Part shown: positions 52,743 through 61,781 of the stretch, piece after piece
How the letters are laid out: each line of letters begins with the position of its first letter
Position numbering within the stretch: the stretch's first letter is position 1
Assembly: GCF_900128955.1 (NCBI RefSeq)
Contig: NZ_FQTY01000007.1
Location: 62,001 to 126,000 of the forward strand
Origin: Tissierella praeacuta DSM 18095
GTDB lineage: Bacteria; Bacillota; Clostridia; Tissierellales; Tissierellaceae
Length of the DNA stretch: 64,000 nt
Reading direction: 5' to 3'
Notes under the pieces: generated by a model
Told to the model about the DNA's origin: nothing
The model's database searches: none
The model's input: the letters and a program-made list of their open reading frames with translations, nothing else
Program-made: the position numbers and the translations under genes

Positions 52743-54746
52743 TTAAAATCTAACCTGAGAAACAATTTCCTCCAGCCTATTGGATATGTCTTTATTTTTT
52801 TCAATTATTTTACTTATATCATTTATAGCTTCTACTATATTCATATTCTTTTCAGCAATATTAGTAGTAGCTATAGTTGATTCTTCTACAGTAGTTGATA
52901 CTTCATTAATAGATATTGATATTTGATTTACAGTTGCTGCAAGTTCTTCTGCCGTTGCACTAAGGTCTGAAATTATATTATTCAAATAAGAACCATCTTC
53001 CTTATATTGAACTACTGCATCTACCATCATTTCATAATCATTAACTACATCCTTCTCTAAGAAACTCATTACAATAGATATTCTTTCTGTTAACTGCTCA
53101 ACTGCTTTTATAATATTCTCTGTTACAATTTGTATTTCACCTACTGTTGAATTAGAGTTATCTGCTAACTTCCTTATTTCTTCTGCAACTACAGCAAAGC
53201 CTTTTCCCGACTCTCCCGCCCTTGCTGCCTCTATAGCTGCATTTAAGGATAAGAGTGATGTTTGTTCTGATATTGCTAGTATTGCACTGGATAGAACATT
53301 TATTTTTCCTACTTCTTTTGAAGCAGTTATAGCCTTTTCTATTTCTTCTCTTGCATTAGAGTACATCTCCATAGATTTATCTTTAGCTTGAATAAATTGA
53401 CTACTAAGTTTATCTGCTTTTATACTTATTTCATTAGATGTATTTGCACCATCTTCTACTTTCTCTGCAAAATCAGTTAATGCACTCTCTATTTCACTAG
53501 CTGACTCATTTATAGATATAGTAGTAGCAGATGTTTCTTCCATTCCTGCTGACAATTCTTCTGTTGTAGCTGAAGTATCTTCTGCTTGTCCTAGTAAATA
53601 ATGAATTTTATCTACTGTATCTTTATTTACCTGATGGTTTATTCTAATAGCCTTATCCATTTCCTCCATAAATACCCTCAACTTCTTAATGGTATCATCA
53701 AAGGATCCATACATTTCTCCTAACTCATCTTTCCTATTAATGTTTTTTTCCTCAATTGATATAGATAAATTTAAATTAGATATGTCTTCAGCAATTTTAA
53801 CAGATTCTTTTATGGGGTTGGTTATAATATTTGCCATGTATAAAGCTAATGCAGCAGATATAGAAATTACAATTATTGCTGCTAATATGGTAAGATAAAT
53901 AACCCTATTAATAGCACCCATTACACTCTCTTTCGTTACGGCAATTCCTACTAACCAGTTAGACTCCTTTGCATTTCCATAATAAAAAAGTCTATCTACA
54001 CCATCAAAATCCTTTATAATTCTATCTTTAATATTTACTTCTGTTTTATCTATAAGACTACTTATTTTACCTTCTAATAACTCATCTATTTTTTTAAAAC
54101 TGCCATCCTTATTAGGCTTAAATTCATCGTTTAAATGAGTAAGCACATTTCCTTCATCATCTACTAAAAATGCATAAGAACCATCTCCATAATTAGCTGC
54201 ATCAATTAAATCTACTAAATATTCAACAGATATATCTGTTGCCATAACTCCTTTAACACTAGAATTGGTTTGAAATTTTTTAGAAATAGTAATTACCATA
54301 TCACCAGTTATGGCATCTATATAAGGTTCAGTTATAAAAAAGTCTTCAGTACCCATTGCCCCTATATACCAAAGTCTTGTAGTTCCATCAAAGTCTGGCG
54401 ATACACTTACACCTTCTGGAAAATGAGTTTCTTTATTGCTATAAGTAAGATAATAAGTATTACCTGGATTATCCTTTGTTATTTTTGTCATAATCCCTTT
54501 TATATAGTTTTCATCATGATTATTATTATATAAAATTATATCCAGCACAGATCCTAGGGTATTCTTTTGTAATTCTAACCATTTATCCACCTCCTGGGCT
54601 ATTTTGTTTGCTTCTAAAATTGTTTTATTATTCATTTCTTTCTCAAGTTTTTTTGTTGATATAGAATAATTAATAACTGAAATAAGTAAAATTGAAATAA
54701 TGCAAATCATTGTAGTAAAAATCAACAGCCTTCCTTTTAATTTCAT
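52743..54746 (-). CDS. Methyl-accepting chemotaxis protein with dCache sensor
   Basis: This 667-residue chemoreceptor has a first membrane helix (about 7-27), an extracellular double-Cache-type sensor (about 30-280; for example [17 protein letters not shown] and [11 protein letters not shown]), a second helix (about 285-310), HAMP, and a cytoplasmic signalling domain with the hairpin motif [18 protein letters not shown] start at the ATG at 54746, preceded by AAAGGAGGA; the frame extends 21 codons upstream without a better site. Ligand unknown; dCache receptors often sense amino acids, organic acids or purines. Confidence 0.92.
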   Translation of the reverse strand: MKLKGRLLIFTTMICIISILLISVINYSISTKKLEKEMNNKTILEANKIAQEVDKWLELQKNTLGSVLDIILYNNNHDENYIKGIMTKITKDNPGNTYYLTYSNKETHFPEGVSVSPDFDGTTRLWYIGAMGTEDFFITEPYIDAITGDMVITISKKFQTNSSVKGVMATDISVEYLVDLIDAANYGDGSYAFLVDDEGNVLTHLNDEFKPNKDGSFKKIDELLEGKISSLIDKTEVNIKDRIIKDFDGVDRLFYYGNAKESNWLVGIAVTKESVMGAINRVIYLTILAAIIVISISAALALYMANIITNPIKESVKIAEDISNLNLSISIEEKNINRKDELGEMYGSFDDTIKKLRVFMEEMDKAIRINHQVNKDTVDKIHYLLGQAEDTSATTEELSAGMEETSATTISINESASEIESALTDFAEKVEDGANTSNEISIKADKLSSQFIQAKDKSMEMYSNAREEIEKAITASKEVGKINVLSSAILAISEQTSLLSLNAAIEAARAGESGKGFAVVAEEIRKLADNSNSTVGEIQIVTENIIKAVEQLTERISIVMSFLEKDVVNDYEMMVDAVVQYKEDGSYLNNIISDLSATAEELAATVNQISISINEVSTTVEESTIATTNIAEKNMNIVEAINDISKIIEKNKDISNRLEEIVSQVRF

Positions 54747-54840
54747 TTTTATTTCCTCCTTTAACTTTTTATATATATACCCCATATCTCTACCCTTACA
54801 CTTTAACACTTTAATTCAATTTTAATTATTTACATATTAA

Positions 54841-54885
54841 AATAACTTCAGTTTTTGGTGCCTGGCACCAAAAACTGAAGTTATT
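54841..54885 (-). repeat. GGTGCC palindrome, copy 5 (terminator of PotA-like ABC operon)
   Basis: Perfect 22-bp arms (54841-54862 and 54864-54885) lie around a single T, with variable pair AG/CT. The right arm overlaps the stop codon of the ATPase gene, and AATATGTAAAT follows on the minus strand. Confidence 0.9.
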
Positions 54886-55814
54886 CAAATTTCTATATTA
54901 ACTAAATCACCAATTTCAAAATCACTGCCTTCTTTTCCTGATAAGTTAACGTCTAATATATGCTTATTATTCTCAATTTTATATTCTGTATATTGACCCA
55001 TAAATATTTTATCCTTAATTACATATTCTCCCTTATTATCTTTAATCATTTTAATATCCTCTGGTCGAATCATATGGATTTTGTCATTATCATCTAAAAA
55101 ATTAGATTTACCAATAAATGATGCAATATATTGGCTGGCAGGATAAAAATAAACTTCCCTTGGAGTGCCTATCTGTATTATATCTCCTTTGTCCATTACC
55201 ACAATTTTATCTGATAGACAAAGTGCTTCAGATTGGTCATGGGTTACAAAAACCATGGTAATATTTAATCTCTTTTGAAGTTCCTTTAATTCTCCACGCA
55301 TTCTTACCCTAAGACTTGCATCTAAATTGCTAAGGGGCTCGTCTAATAACAATATCTTCGGATTAGTTGCCATTGACCTAGCAAGAGCTACCCTTTGCTG
55401 TTGCCCTCCGCTTAAATTACCTACTCTGCTATTTTCATATCCTGTAAGCCCTACTATATCAATATATTCCTTAGCTATTTCCATAGCCTTCTTCCTTTTT
55501 TGTTTTCTATAGAATCTAATTCCATATGCTACATTTTCTATTACATTCATATGAGGAAAAAGAGCATAACTTTGAAATACAGTAGAGATTGGTCTTTTTT
55601 CTGGTGGAAGTTTTGTAATATCTACTCCATCTAATAAAATCTGTCCACTGTCAGGTTTTAAAAAACCTCCTAATAAATTTAAAGTAGTAGTTTTACCACA
55701 ACCAGAAGGTCCCAATATAGTTACAAATTCTCCTTCTTCCACATTCAAATTAAAATTCCTCACTCCATTATTTTTATCAAAAAGCTTAGTTAAATTTTTC
55801 AATTGTAAAAACAT
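54885..55814 (-). CDS. Iron/polyamine-type ABC transporter ATPase (PotA/FbpC-like)
   Basis: This 309-residue ATPase has Walker A GPSGCGKT at 35-42, signature LSGGQQQRVALARSM and Walker B ILLLDEPLSNLDASLR, and a short C-terminal TOBE-like part (HMIRPEDIKMI). The total is shorter than full PotA (about 370) and nearer to FbpC/ThiQ-like subunits. It lies two bases after the permease gene. The operon is binding protein, fused permease, ATPase. Confidence 0.88.
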   Translation of the reverse strand: MFLQLKNLTKLFDKNNGVRNFNLNVEEGEFVTILGPSGCGKTTTLNLLGGFLKPDSGQILLDGVDITKLPPEKRPISTVFQSYALFPHMNVIENVAYGIRFYRKQKRKKAMEIAKEYIDIVGLTGYENSRVGNLSGGQQQRVALARSMATNPKILLLDEPLSNLDASLRVRMRGELKELQKRLNITMVFVTHDQSEALCLSDKIVVMDKGDIIQIGTPREVYFYPASQYIASFIGKSNFLDDNDKIHMIRPEDIKMIKDNKGEYVIKDKIFMGQYTEYKIENNKHILDVNLSGKEGSDFEIGDLVNIEI

Positions 55815-55816
55815 AC

Positions 55817-57484
55817 TTACTCCCTCTCCTTAGCCAATAACTTCATGGCAATTAAATTAACAGAAACAGTTATAATAATTAGAAAACTTGCCATTACTGC
55901 TCCTAAACCATATTGACCATTTGAGATATCCTTGAACATCTCAATACTAGCTACAACATTCCTTGGAGAAACCAAGAAAATAATTGCTCCTACTGTAGTC
56001 ATGCAAGCCGTAAATGTATTGATAAAACTAATAAGAAATGTAGATTTTAATAGGGGAAATATAATATCTACAAATATTCTAAATCTAGATGCACCTAAAT
56101 CCCTAGCCGCATCTTCAATTTTTTTATCCATTGTTGTAAAAGTAGCATTTGCTGCCTTATTTGATACAGAAATATGCCTAAAGGTACAGTTTAATATTAC
56201 TATTGCTGAAGTCCCTGTCAATAATAAAGGTTTATCATTAAAGGCTACAACATAACCAAGTCCAAAAAATATACCTGGAATTATATATGGTAAAGATGAA
56301 ATAAACTCCATATTCTTCATTAAAGGAATATTTCTTCTATGAGTATAATAGGACAGTAAAATACCTATTATAGAAGATATTATCCCAGAGGTTACAGAAA
56401 GTACAATACTTCTATATAAAGCTGGTAAATGTGCCGATTTAACTTTATTAAAATGACTCAAGGTAAATATTAATTTCCCCGATGAATTAGTAGATATAGC
56501 AGATAAAAATATATTACCATATTTTAAAATCATCAAAAAGAAAAATATCCCTGTTGCTAAAGCAAGTACAAATTTAAAAGCTATAGGTAAATTAAATTCA
56601 TAATTATCTGCCCCAATAGATTTAGCTCCATCTGTTAAATTATCTATCTTAGACATATTTTTACGATAAAAATGAAATGCAATTATAGCAGGTGGTATAA
56701 GAAGGACAGATATAGCTGCACCTTTACCTAAGTTTGCAGTTGAAAATATAGTCATATATGCTTCTGTTGCCAATACCTTATATCTTCCTCCTATGATTAT
56801 AGGAGTACCAAAGTCAGCTAAATTCATAGTAAATTGCAAAAATAATACAGACATAATTCCAGGAAAAGTAGCAGGCAATATTACATTAAAAAGAGTTTCC
56901 ATAGGTGTAGCCCCTAAATCTCTAGATGCTAGTATTTGTCTAGAGTCTATAGAATTCAATGTTGTAATAAGCATCATTGATGCAAGGGATATATGTCCAA
57001 TAGTTTGAAGCAAAACAATCCCTTGCCATCCATAAGGATTAACACTAAGTCCCAATAAATTATAAGTAATAAGTCCTCTACGTCCAAAAAGCATAATAAG
57101 TGCTAAAGCCGAAACAAAAGGTGGAGATATCATAGTAATCATCAAAGAACGATGAATAAGCCTTTTTAGCCTCCCCTTTTGTAAAAATGTAAATAATGAT
57201 ATACATAATGCAAAAAAAGTCCCAAATATTGAAGATAAAGTTGAGACAAATAAGCTATTTTTTATTAGTTTAATATTTTGAGGACTTAACAAAGTCTTAT
57301 AATTGTCAAGAGAAAAGACTCCATCTTCATATATAGATGTAGATATAACCATTATAATGGGATATAAAATGAAAGTAAGTAAACTTATAATTATTATAAA
57401 TAAAATTAATTTATCTATTATATAGTCAAAGGAAAGAGCCTCAAAATAGGCTCTTCCCCTTTTTTCTTTACTATTTATCACCAA
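55817..57484 (-). CDS. Fused double-domain ABC permease (FbpB/ThiP-like)
   Basis: This 555-residue permease has about 12 hydrophobic segments in two halves, each with an EAA loop (RQILASRDLGATPMETLFNV near residue 176 and KKIEDAARDLGASRFRIFVD near residue 451). This fused layout is typical of iron(III), thiamine and 2-aminoethylphosphonate importers. The start is TTG at 57484 or GTG one codon later, with GGGGAG upstream. It overlaps the binding-protein gene by 14 bases. A hairpin at 57434-57455 lies in its first codons. Confidence 0.88.
   Translation of the reverse strand: MVINSKEKRGRAYFEALSFDYIIDKLILFIIIISLLTFILYPIIMVISTSIYEDGVFSLDNYKTLLSPQNIKLIKNSLFVSTLSSIFGTFFALCISLFTFLQKGRLKRLIHRSLMITMISPPFVSALALIMLFGRRGLITYNLLGLSVNPYGWQGIVLLQTIGHISLASMMLITTLNSIDSRQILASRDLGATPMETLFNVILPATFPGIMSVLFLQFTMNLADFGTPIIIGGRYKVLATEAYMTIFSTANLGKGAAISVLLIPPAIIAFHFYRKNMSKIDNLTDGAKSIGADNYEFNLPIAFKFVLALATGIFFFLMILKYGNIFLSAISTNSSGKLIFTLSHFNKVKSAHLPALYRSIVLSVTSGIISSIIGILLSYYTHRRNIPLMKNMEFISSLPYIIPGIFFGLGYVVAFNDKPLLLTGTSAIVILNCTFRHISVSNKAANATFTTMDKKIEDAARDLGASRFRIFVDIIFPLLKSTFLISFINTFTACMTTVGAIIFLVSPRNVVASIEMFKDISNGQYGLGAVMASFLIIITVSVNLIAMKLLAKERE
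57434..57455 (-). other. Hairpin within the start of the fused permease gene
   Basis: AAGAGCC at 57434-57440 pairs with GGCTCTT at 57449-57455 around eight bases. It lies 30-50 bases into the permease coding region, just after the binding-protein stop, and could lower permease expression relative to the binding protein. Confidence 0.3.
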
Positions 57485-58547
57485 CTAAAGCTCCCCATCT
57501 CTCAAGGATAGCATCTCTGTCTTTACCCATTAATTCTAAATCAAAATCTATAAGTTTACTCTTATCTAAACCACTCATTAACTCTGGAGCATCTACATCA
57601 TCTCTAGCCATAATTCTAGCATCTGCTTCTCTAAGTATAGTTTGTCCCTCTTGTGATAAATACCAATCTACAAATACCTTTGCAGCTTCTAACTTTTCCG
57701 TTGCCTTAAATATAGCTATTGGTGCAGGAGTCCATGGAATTAAATCTTCTGGATAAACTACACTGGTTGGATTAGTATCTCCAGCAGCAAAAGTGCCTCC
57801 AGTAATAGCAACTACTCCTATGGCAAATTCACCAGCTGCTACTTTATCAAGTGGTTCTCCGCCGCCCTTGGCATAGAACTCAATATTTTTATCTAATCTT
57901 TTGAAATAGTCCCAAGCCTTTTCTTCTCCCCAAGCTTGAATAAGTCCACTAACTATGGCATAGTTAGTTCCTGATATTGCAGGGTTAGCCATCATTACTT
58001 CACCCTTATATTTTGGGTCAGCTAAATCTTCCCAAGTCTTTGGAGCTTCTAATCCTTTTTCTTTCAGAAGATCATTATTCACTATAAATCCTGCTGGAAC
58101 TAAAGCAAGTCCAGAGAAATGTCCATCTTTATCACAATATTGAGGATTTATAGCAGATAAATTTGGTGATTTATATGGTTCTAAATAGCCTAAATCTCTA
58201 GCATTTAAATAACTATCTACTCCACCGCCAAACCAGATATCAGCAGTAGTTTTTCCATTTTCAGCCTGTAACTTAGCAAGAGCTGAACCAGTTGACATAC
58301 TTAAGGCTTCAATCTTTATGCCAGTTTTTTCAGTAAAGGCAGGAAATGAATTATCTGCACCACCATAAGCAAATAAAACCTCTAAAGTAGTTCCTTCAAA
58401 AGGCTTTTCATTAACCTCTTCCTTATCTTTTCCAGTATCTTGACCAGTTTCTGGAGTTGTAGGTTCTTCTACTGTCGGTTTTTTTCCACAAGCTGTAAAT
58501 GTAAACATCATTGTAAATATTAAAATCAATGCTATTAATCTTTTCAC
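57471..58547 (-). CDS. Iron-type ABC transporter substrate-binding lipoprotein
   Basis: This 358-residue family 1/FutA-like binding protein has a lipobox (TFTACGKK, cysteine at residue 20). Mature segments are LEVLFAYGGADNSFPAFTEK near residue 55, ADIWFGGGVDSYLNARDLG near residue 101 and NPAISGTNYAIVSGL near residue 196. The start is GTG with GGGAGGA upstream. Possible ligands are ferric iron, 2-aminoethylphosphonate or another small anion. It is the first gene of the operon. Confidence 0.85.
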   Translation of the reverse strand: MKRLIALILIFTMMFTFTACGKKPTVEEPTTPETGQDTGKDKEEVNEKPFEGTTLEVLFAYGGADNSFPAFTEKTGIKIEALSMSTGSALAKLQAENGKTTADIWFGGGVDSYLNARDLGYLEPYKSPNLSAINPQYCDKDGHFSGLALVPAGFIVNNDLLKEKGLEAPKTWEDLADPKYKGEVMMANPAISGTNYAIVSGLIQAWGEEKAWDYFKRLDKNIEFYAKGGGEPLDKVAAGEFAIGVVAITGGTFAAGDTNPTSVVYPEDLIPWTPAPIAIFKATEKLEAAKVFVDWYLSQEGQTILREADARIMARDDVDAPELMSGLDKSKLIDFDLELMGKDRDAILERWGALVGDK

Positions 58548-58577
58548 TATGTATTCCTCCCTGTATGAATTTTATCA

Positions 58578-58657
58578 AATTTAGTCTACCATTCACACAT
58601 ATTGAAGTCCAATTAAGATTATCTATAGGTTATTGAAAATGTATAGATAATCTTAAT
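58578..58657 (-). promoter_or_regulatory. Dyad and candidate promoter of the iron-type ABC operon
   Basis: ATTAAGATTATCTATA (58612-58627) is the exact reverse complement of 58642-58657, with 14 bases between. On the minus strand the dyad runs directly into a candidate -35 TTGGAC, followed after 18 bases by TAGACT. No T-run follows the dyad on either strand, so it looks like an operator rather than a terminator. Confidence 0.45.
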
Positions 58658-58660
58658 AAT

Positions 58661-58707
58661 AAAATAACTTCCATTTTTGGTGCCTGGCACCGAAAATGAT
58701 TGAAATT
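58661..58707 (-). repeat. GGTGCC palindrome, copy 6, with decayed right arm
   Basis: The left arm AAAATAACTTCC, variable pair CA and core TTTTTGGTGCC-T-GGCACC are intact, and the right arm keeps GAAAATG. The outer right arm has decayed to ATTGAAATTT. The element abuts the stop codon of the PatB-like gene. The core stem (58673-58698) still forms, with one G/T mismatch. Confidence 0.8.
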
Positions 58708-59865
58708 TTACTGGATAGCTTTTTTTATTCTATCTAAACCTTCTTTTAAAACTTCTCGTGGGCAACCAATATTAAGTCTGAAAAAGCCTTCTCCTGCAGT
58801 CCCAAAAGTTGCTCCATTATTTAGTTGAACTTTACCTTTGTTTATTAATAGCTCATTTATTTCTTCTGAAGTTTTTCCTAAAGGTTTAAAGTCTAACCAC
58901 ATTAAAAATGTTCCTTCAGGTTTATATGTTTTTATTTCAGGAATATTTTTATTTATATAATCAACTGCGAAATCAGCATTATCTTCTATATATCTAATTG
59001 CTTGACTTAGCCAATTTTTTCCGTATTTATATGCTGCTTCAAATCCTATTATGGAAAATCCATTAGTATGAGTTATTTCCATGTTTTCAATAGTATCATT
59101 ATAAAGCTTTCTAAGTTTCTCATTAGGTATAATAGCTACAGAAGCAAATAATCCTGCTATATTAAAAGTTTTACTTGGTGCCATAAAGGTTATTGTATTG
59201 TTAGCAAATTCATCAGATATTGATGCTAGGGGAATATGTTTATAGTCGCTAAAAGTCAAATCACAATGTATTTCATCAGATATCATTATAATATTATTTT
59301 TCAAACATAAATTTCCAAAGACCTCTAATTCTTCTTTTTTCCATACCCTGCCTACTGGATTATGAGGACTACAAATCATAGCCATTTTTACATCTTTATC
59401 TATGTTTTTTTCTAAATCATCAATATTCATTATATATTTATTGTCTTTATATATTAGAGAATTTTCTACTACTCTTCTATTGTTATTCTCTATAACCCTA
59501 TAAAAAGGTGGATATACTGGAGGTTGTATTATTACCTTATCTCCTTCCTTAGAAAAACTCTTTATAGAAATACCTAGTCCTGGCACCACACCAGGTGTAA
59601 ATACTAACCATTCCTTTTTAATTTCCCAATTATATCTATCCTTCACCCAATTAATTATAGATTCATAAAAAGAATCTGGCTTATCATCATAGCCTATAAT
59701 ACCATGGTCAATAGTCTTTTTCATGGCATCTAGTATTTCATCTGCCACTTTAAAATCCATATCTGCTATCCACATGGGGAGTATATCCTTGCTTTCCCAC
59801 CACTTTATAGAATTACTAAGTTTTCTATCAATTATTTCATCAAAATTATATTTTTGTTTATTCAC
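58708..59865 (-). CDS. patB: PatB/MalY-type PLP C-S lyase
   Basis: This fold-type I PLP enzyme of 385 residues has the PLP lysine in FMAPSKTFNIAGLF near residue 230 and the family opening KYNFDEIIDRKLSNSIKWWE, LPMWIADMDF. PatB/MalY proteins split cystathionine or cysteine conjugates, releasing a thiol, ammonia and pyruvate; some act as simple aminotransferases. I start at the GTG at 59865 because GAGGTG lies six bases before it; the frame includes a GTG three codons earlier (59874). It is monocistronic. Confidence 0.87.
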   Translation of the reverse strand: MNKQKYNFDEIIDRKLSNSIKWWESKDILPMWIADMDFKVADEILDAMKKTIDHGIIGYDDKPDSFYESIINWVKDRYNWEIKKEWLVFTPGVVPGLGISIKSFSKEGDKVIIQPPVYPPFYRVIENNNRRVVENSLIYKDNKYIMNIDDLEKNIDKDVKMAMICSPHNPVGRVWKKEELEVFGNLCLKNNIIMISDEIHCDLTFSDYKHIPLASISDEFANNTITFMAPSKTFNIAGLFASVAIIPNEKLRKLYNDTIENMEITHTNGFSIIGFEAAYKYGKNWLSQAIRYIEDNADFAVDYINKNIPEIKTYKPEGTFLMWLDFKPLGKTSEEINELLINKGKVQLNNGATFGTAGEGFFRLNIGCPREVLKEGLDRIKKAIQ

Positions 59866-59898
59866 TATATGCACCTCACTTCTTTAGTATAATTATTT

Positions 59899-59927
59899 AA
59901 TACCCATAAACCTTTAAAATACCCATA
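59899..59927. repeat. Direct repeat AATACCCATA, 19-bp period
   Basis: AATACCCATA occurs at 59899-59908 and again at 59918-59927, in the divergent region between patB and the DUF1659 gene. Spacing near two helical turns is compatible with a protein-binding site. Two copies are weak evidence. Confidence 0.3.
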
Positions 59928-59979
59928 GTAAATTATCTTTTCTATTTCTATTTAATAAATGTAGAAAGGAGGTGATAAT

Positions 59980-60201
59980 ATGGCAATGGAAAATGTAAAG
60001 GAAAAGTTAGCACTAAAACTTGAGCTTGATGGTGGTATGGTAAATGGAAAACAAAAAATCCTATCAAAAACCTTTTCACAAATAAAAACTACAGCTGATG
60101 ATGGGAATTTACACACTGCAGCTAAAACTATAGCTAATCTACAGCAAAAGTCTCTATTAAAAGTGCAAAAAGTAGAAACTACTACCTTAATTAATCAATA
60201 A
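59980..60201 (+). CDS. DUF1659 family small protein
   Basis: This 73-residue protein has the typical DUF1659 pattern: KLALKLELDGGMVNGKQKIL near residue 9, then KTFSQIKTTADDGNLHTAAK. The ATG has a perfect GGAGGTGAT site. It stands first in the conserved trio DUF1659, DUF2922, YvrJ. Function unknown to me; the trio is a known pattern in spore-forming Firmicutes. Confidence 0.85.
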   Translation: MAMENVKEKLALKLELDGGMVNGKQKILSKTFSQIKTTADDGNLHTAAKTIANLQQKSLLKVQKVETTTLINQ

Positions 60202-60293
60202 TTAAGGACAAAGTATATCTCCCTAAAAAATTATTATTGCACAATGTTAGTGAGGTAAAAAAACTATAAAACATTATGGAAGGTGGTGATTTA

Positions 60294-60512
60294 ATGGAAA
60301 AGACTAAATTAGAAATGGAATTTCTTGATGAAGCTAATAAAAAGTTTGTAATTAGCATAGACGAACCAAGGTCAGATATAACTCCTGAGGAAGTATCCCA
60401 AGCTATGGCTACTATAATAAATTGTAATATATTTAATTCCAAAATGCTGGATCTAGTAAAGGCTAATGACGCAAGAATAATAAGTACAAAAGTGAACAAA
60501 GTAAACATCTAA
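60294..60512 (+). CDS. DUF2922 family small protein
   Basis: This 72-residue DUF2922 protein has the middle segment FVISIDEPRSDITPEEVSQA (residues 18-37) followed by an IIN motif. I start at the ATG at 60294, with AAGGTGGTGA upstream; the frame also contains an ATG at 60276, which overlaps the ribosome site. Second gene of the trio. Function unknown. Confidence 0.83.
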   Translation: MEKTKLEMEFLDEANKKFVISIDEPRSDITPEEVSQAMATIINCNIFNSKMLDLVKANDARIISTKVNKVNI

Positions 60513-60530
60513 TCAAAGGGGGCAGATTAA

Positions 60531-60674
60531 ATGGAAGAAATATATTCTGGTATAGCTAATCTTGGCTTCCCAATAGTTTTATCTATATACCTATTGGTTA
60601 GAATAGAAGGAAAATTAAATCAGCTATCAGAAAGTATCATTGAGTTATCAAAAACCATATCAACTCTTAAATAA
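60531..60674 (+). CDS. YvrJ family micro-protein
   Basis: This 47-residue protein begins MEEIYSGIANLGFPIVLSIY and continues LLVRIEGKLNQL, the YvrJ-family pattern: one membrane helix (about 8-24), then a short amphipathic tail with coiled-coil character. AAAGGGGGC lies upstream of the ATG at 60531. It is third in the trio, 18 bases after the DUF2922 gene. The small size makes automatic annotation miss it. Role unknown. Confidence 0.8.
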   Translation: MEEIYSGIANLGFPIVLSIYLLVRIEGKLNQLSESIIELSKTISTLK

Positions 60675-60686
60675 GATTTGCTAAAG

Positions 60687-60723
60687 ATATAGGGTGTTGT
60701 TCTCTAAGAACAACACCCTATAT
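60687..60723. terminator. Bidirectional terminator between YvrJ and stalk-domain genes
   Basis: Perfect 17-bp arms (60687-60703 and 60707-60723; ATATAGGGTGTTGTTCT) surround CTA. It lies 12 bases after the YvrJ stop and six bases beyond the end of the convergent gene, so it ends both transcripts. Confidence 0.85.
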
Positions 60724-60729
60724 TTCACA

Positions 60730-61752
60730 CTATTTTATTGTTACCTTCCCCTTTGAATCAAAGGTGAAGTAATAATCATCATCGTTAATATATCCATATA
60801 CTTCTGCTTTAGTAAATTCATCAGTAATATCTTCATATACTCTTTCTAAGAATTTTTCTTGATAGTCATAATTTCTCCAATCTGAGCTTTTAACATCAAT
60901 ATATACCCTAACACTCTTTTCTGTTCCTTTTAAAGTAAAATCAAAACGAATACCATCATATTTTTTATAATAATCATTTAAATGATCTTCCATATCAGAT
61001 AAATCTTTTATCTTTTTCTTACCACTAGACCTATAATCATAATCTATTGTTAATTTTCCCTTTGAATTAACTTCAAAATCTACTTCTTGCCTATCTGTAT
61101 ATTCATTTTCAATATATCCTGATATATCAGCATTTTTAAATTCATCTTGAATATCATCAACTATATCTTGAATATAGGATTTAATCTTTGATTGTGATAA
61201 TGAACTCCATTTAGAATCATCCTTCTTATTTACATAAATCTTTACCTTGATATCCTTTGTGCTTCCTGATAATTTAATATCAAATCCAATTTTTTGATAC
61301 TTATCATATTCCTTATTTAAATATTTTTCCATATCAGATAAATTGGAAATCTTACCTTTCTTGCTACTTGACTTATCATTCTCTAATTCCTTTATTCTTT
61401 CTTCCAGTTTATAAATTTGATTTTGTTTCTCATTTAACTGTACTAAAGCATAATTATAACCCTCATCAAATCTATCGTTGATATCTATTCTACGATCTTG
61501 TTGATTCCAACCGATTTCCTTATTAAGTACATTACCTAAAGCTCTTACAGGAACATATGTTGTGCTATTAATAATTAGAGGTTTAGTATCTAAGTACACT
61601 TGCTGTCCGTTGCTAAAAATCTTGATATCTGCAAAAACTCCCTTTAATGTAGCATAGGTATCTGCTGCAAATACCGTAGGTACTAAAAGTGAACTCATTA
61701 TCACCATGGTTACAATAAATAGTACCTGCTTTCTTCCTATTTTCTTCTTCAT
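60730..61752 (-). CDS. Secreted copper-amine-oxidase-N (stalk) domain protein with internal duplication
   Basis: This 340-residue exported protein has a signal peptide (about 1-29, ending VFA), a stalk/copper amine oxidase N-terminal domain (about 35-93, with TTYVPVRALGNVLNKEIGW), a short coiled coil (about 105-130) and two homologous repeats of about 100 residues (about 135-235 and 243-340). Each repeat begins LSDME-YLN or LSDMEDHLN and ends with G-YI-...-GK-TI. The stalk domain is not an enzyme; it is common on clostridial surfaces. CTAGGAGGGGA precedes the ATG. Function unknown. Confidence 0.82.
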   Translation of the reverse strand: MKKKIGRKQVLFIVTMVIMSSLLVPTVFAADTYATLKGVFADIKIFSNGQQVYLDTKPLIINSTTYVPVRALGNVLNKEIGWNQQDRRIDINDRFDEGYNYALVQLNEKQNQIYKLEERIKELENDKSSSKKGKISNLSDMEKYLNKEYDKYQKIGFDIKLSGSTKDIKVKIYVNKKDDSKWSSLSQSKIKSYIQDIVDDIQDEFKNADISGYIENEYTDRQEVDFEVNSKGKLTIDYDYRSSGKKKIKDLSDMEDHLNDYYKKYDGIRFDFTLKGTEKSVRVYIDVKSSDWRNYDYQEKFLERVYEDITDEFTKAEVYGYINDDDYYFTFDSKGKVTIK

Positions 61753-61781
61753 CTTATCCCCTCCTAGTTTTCTTTAGTTCT

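Noticed and set aside
59579-59600. CCTGGCACCACACCAGG inside the patB-like gene
   Set aside because: It lacks the AACTTC outer arms and codes for a conserved part of the enzyme.
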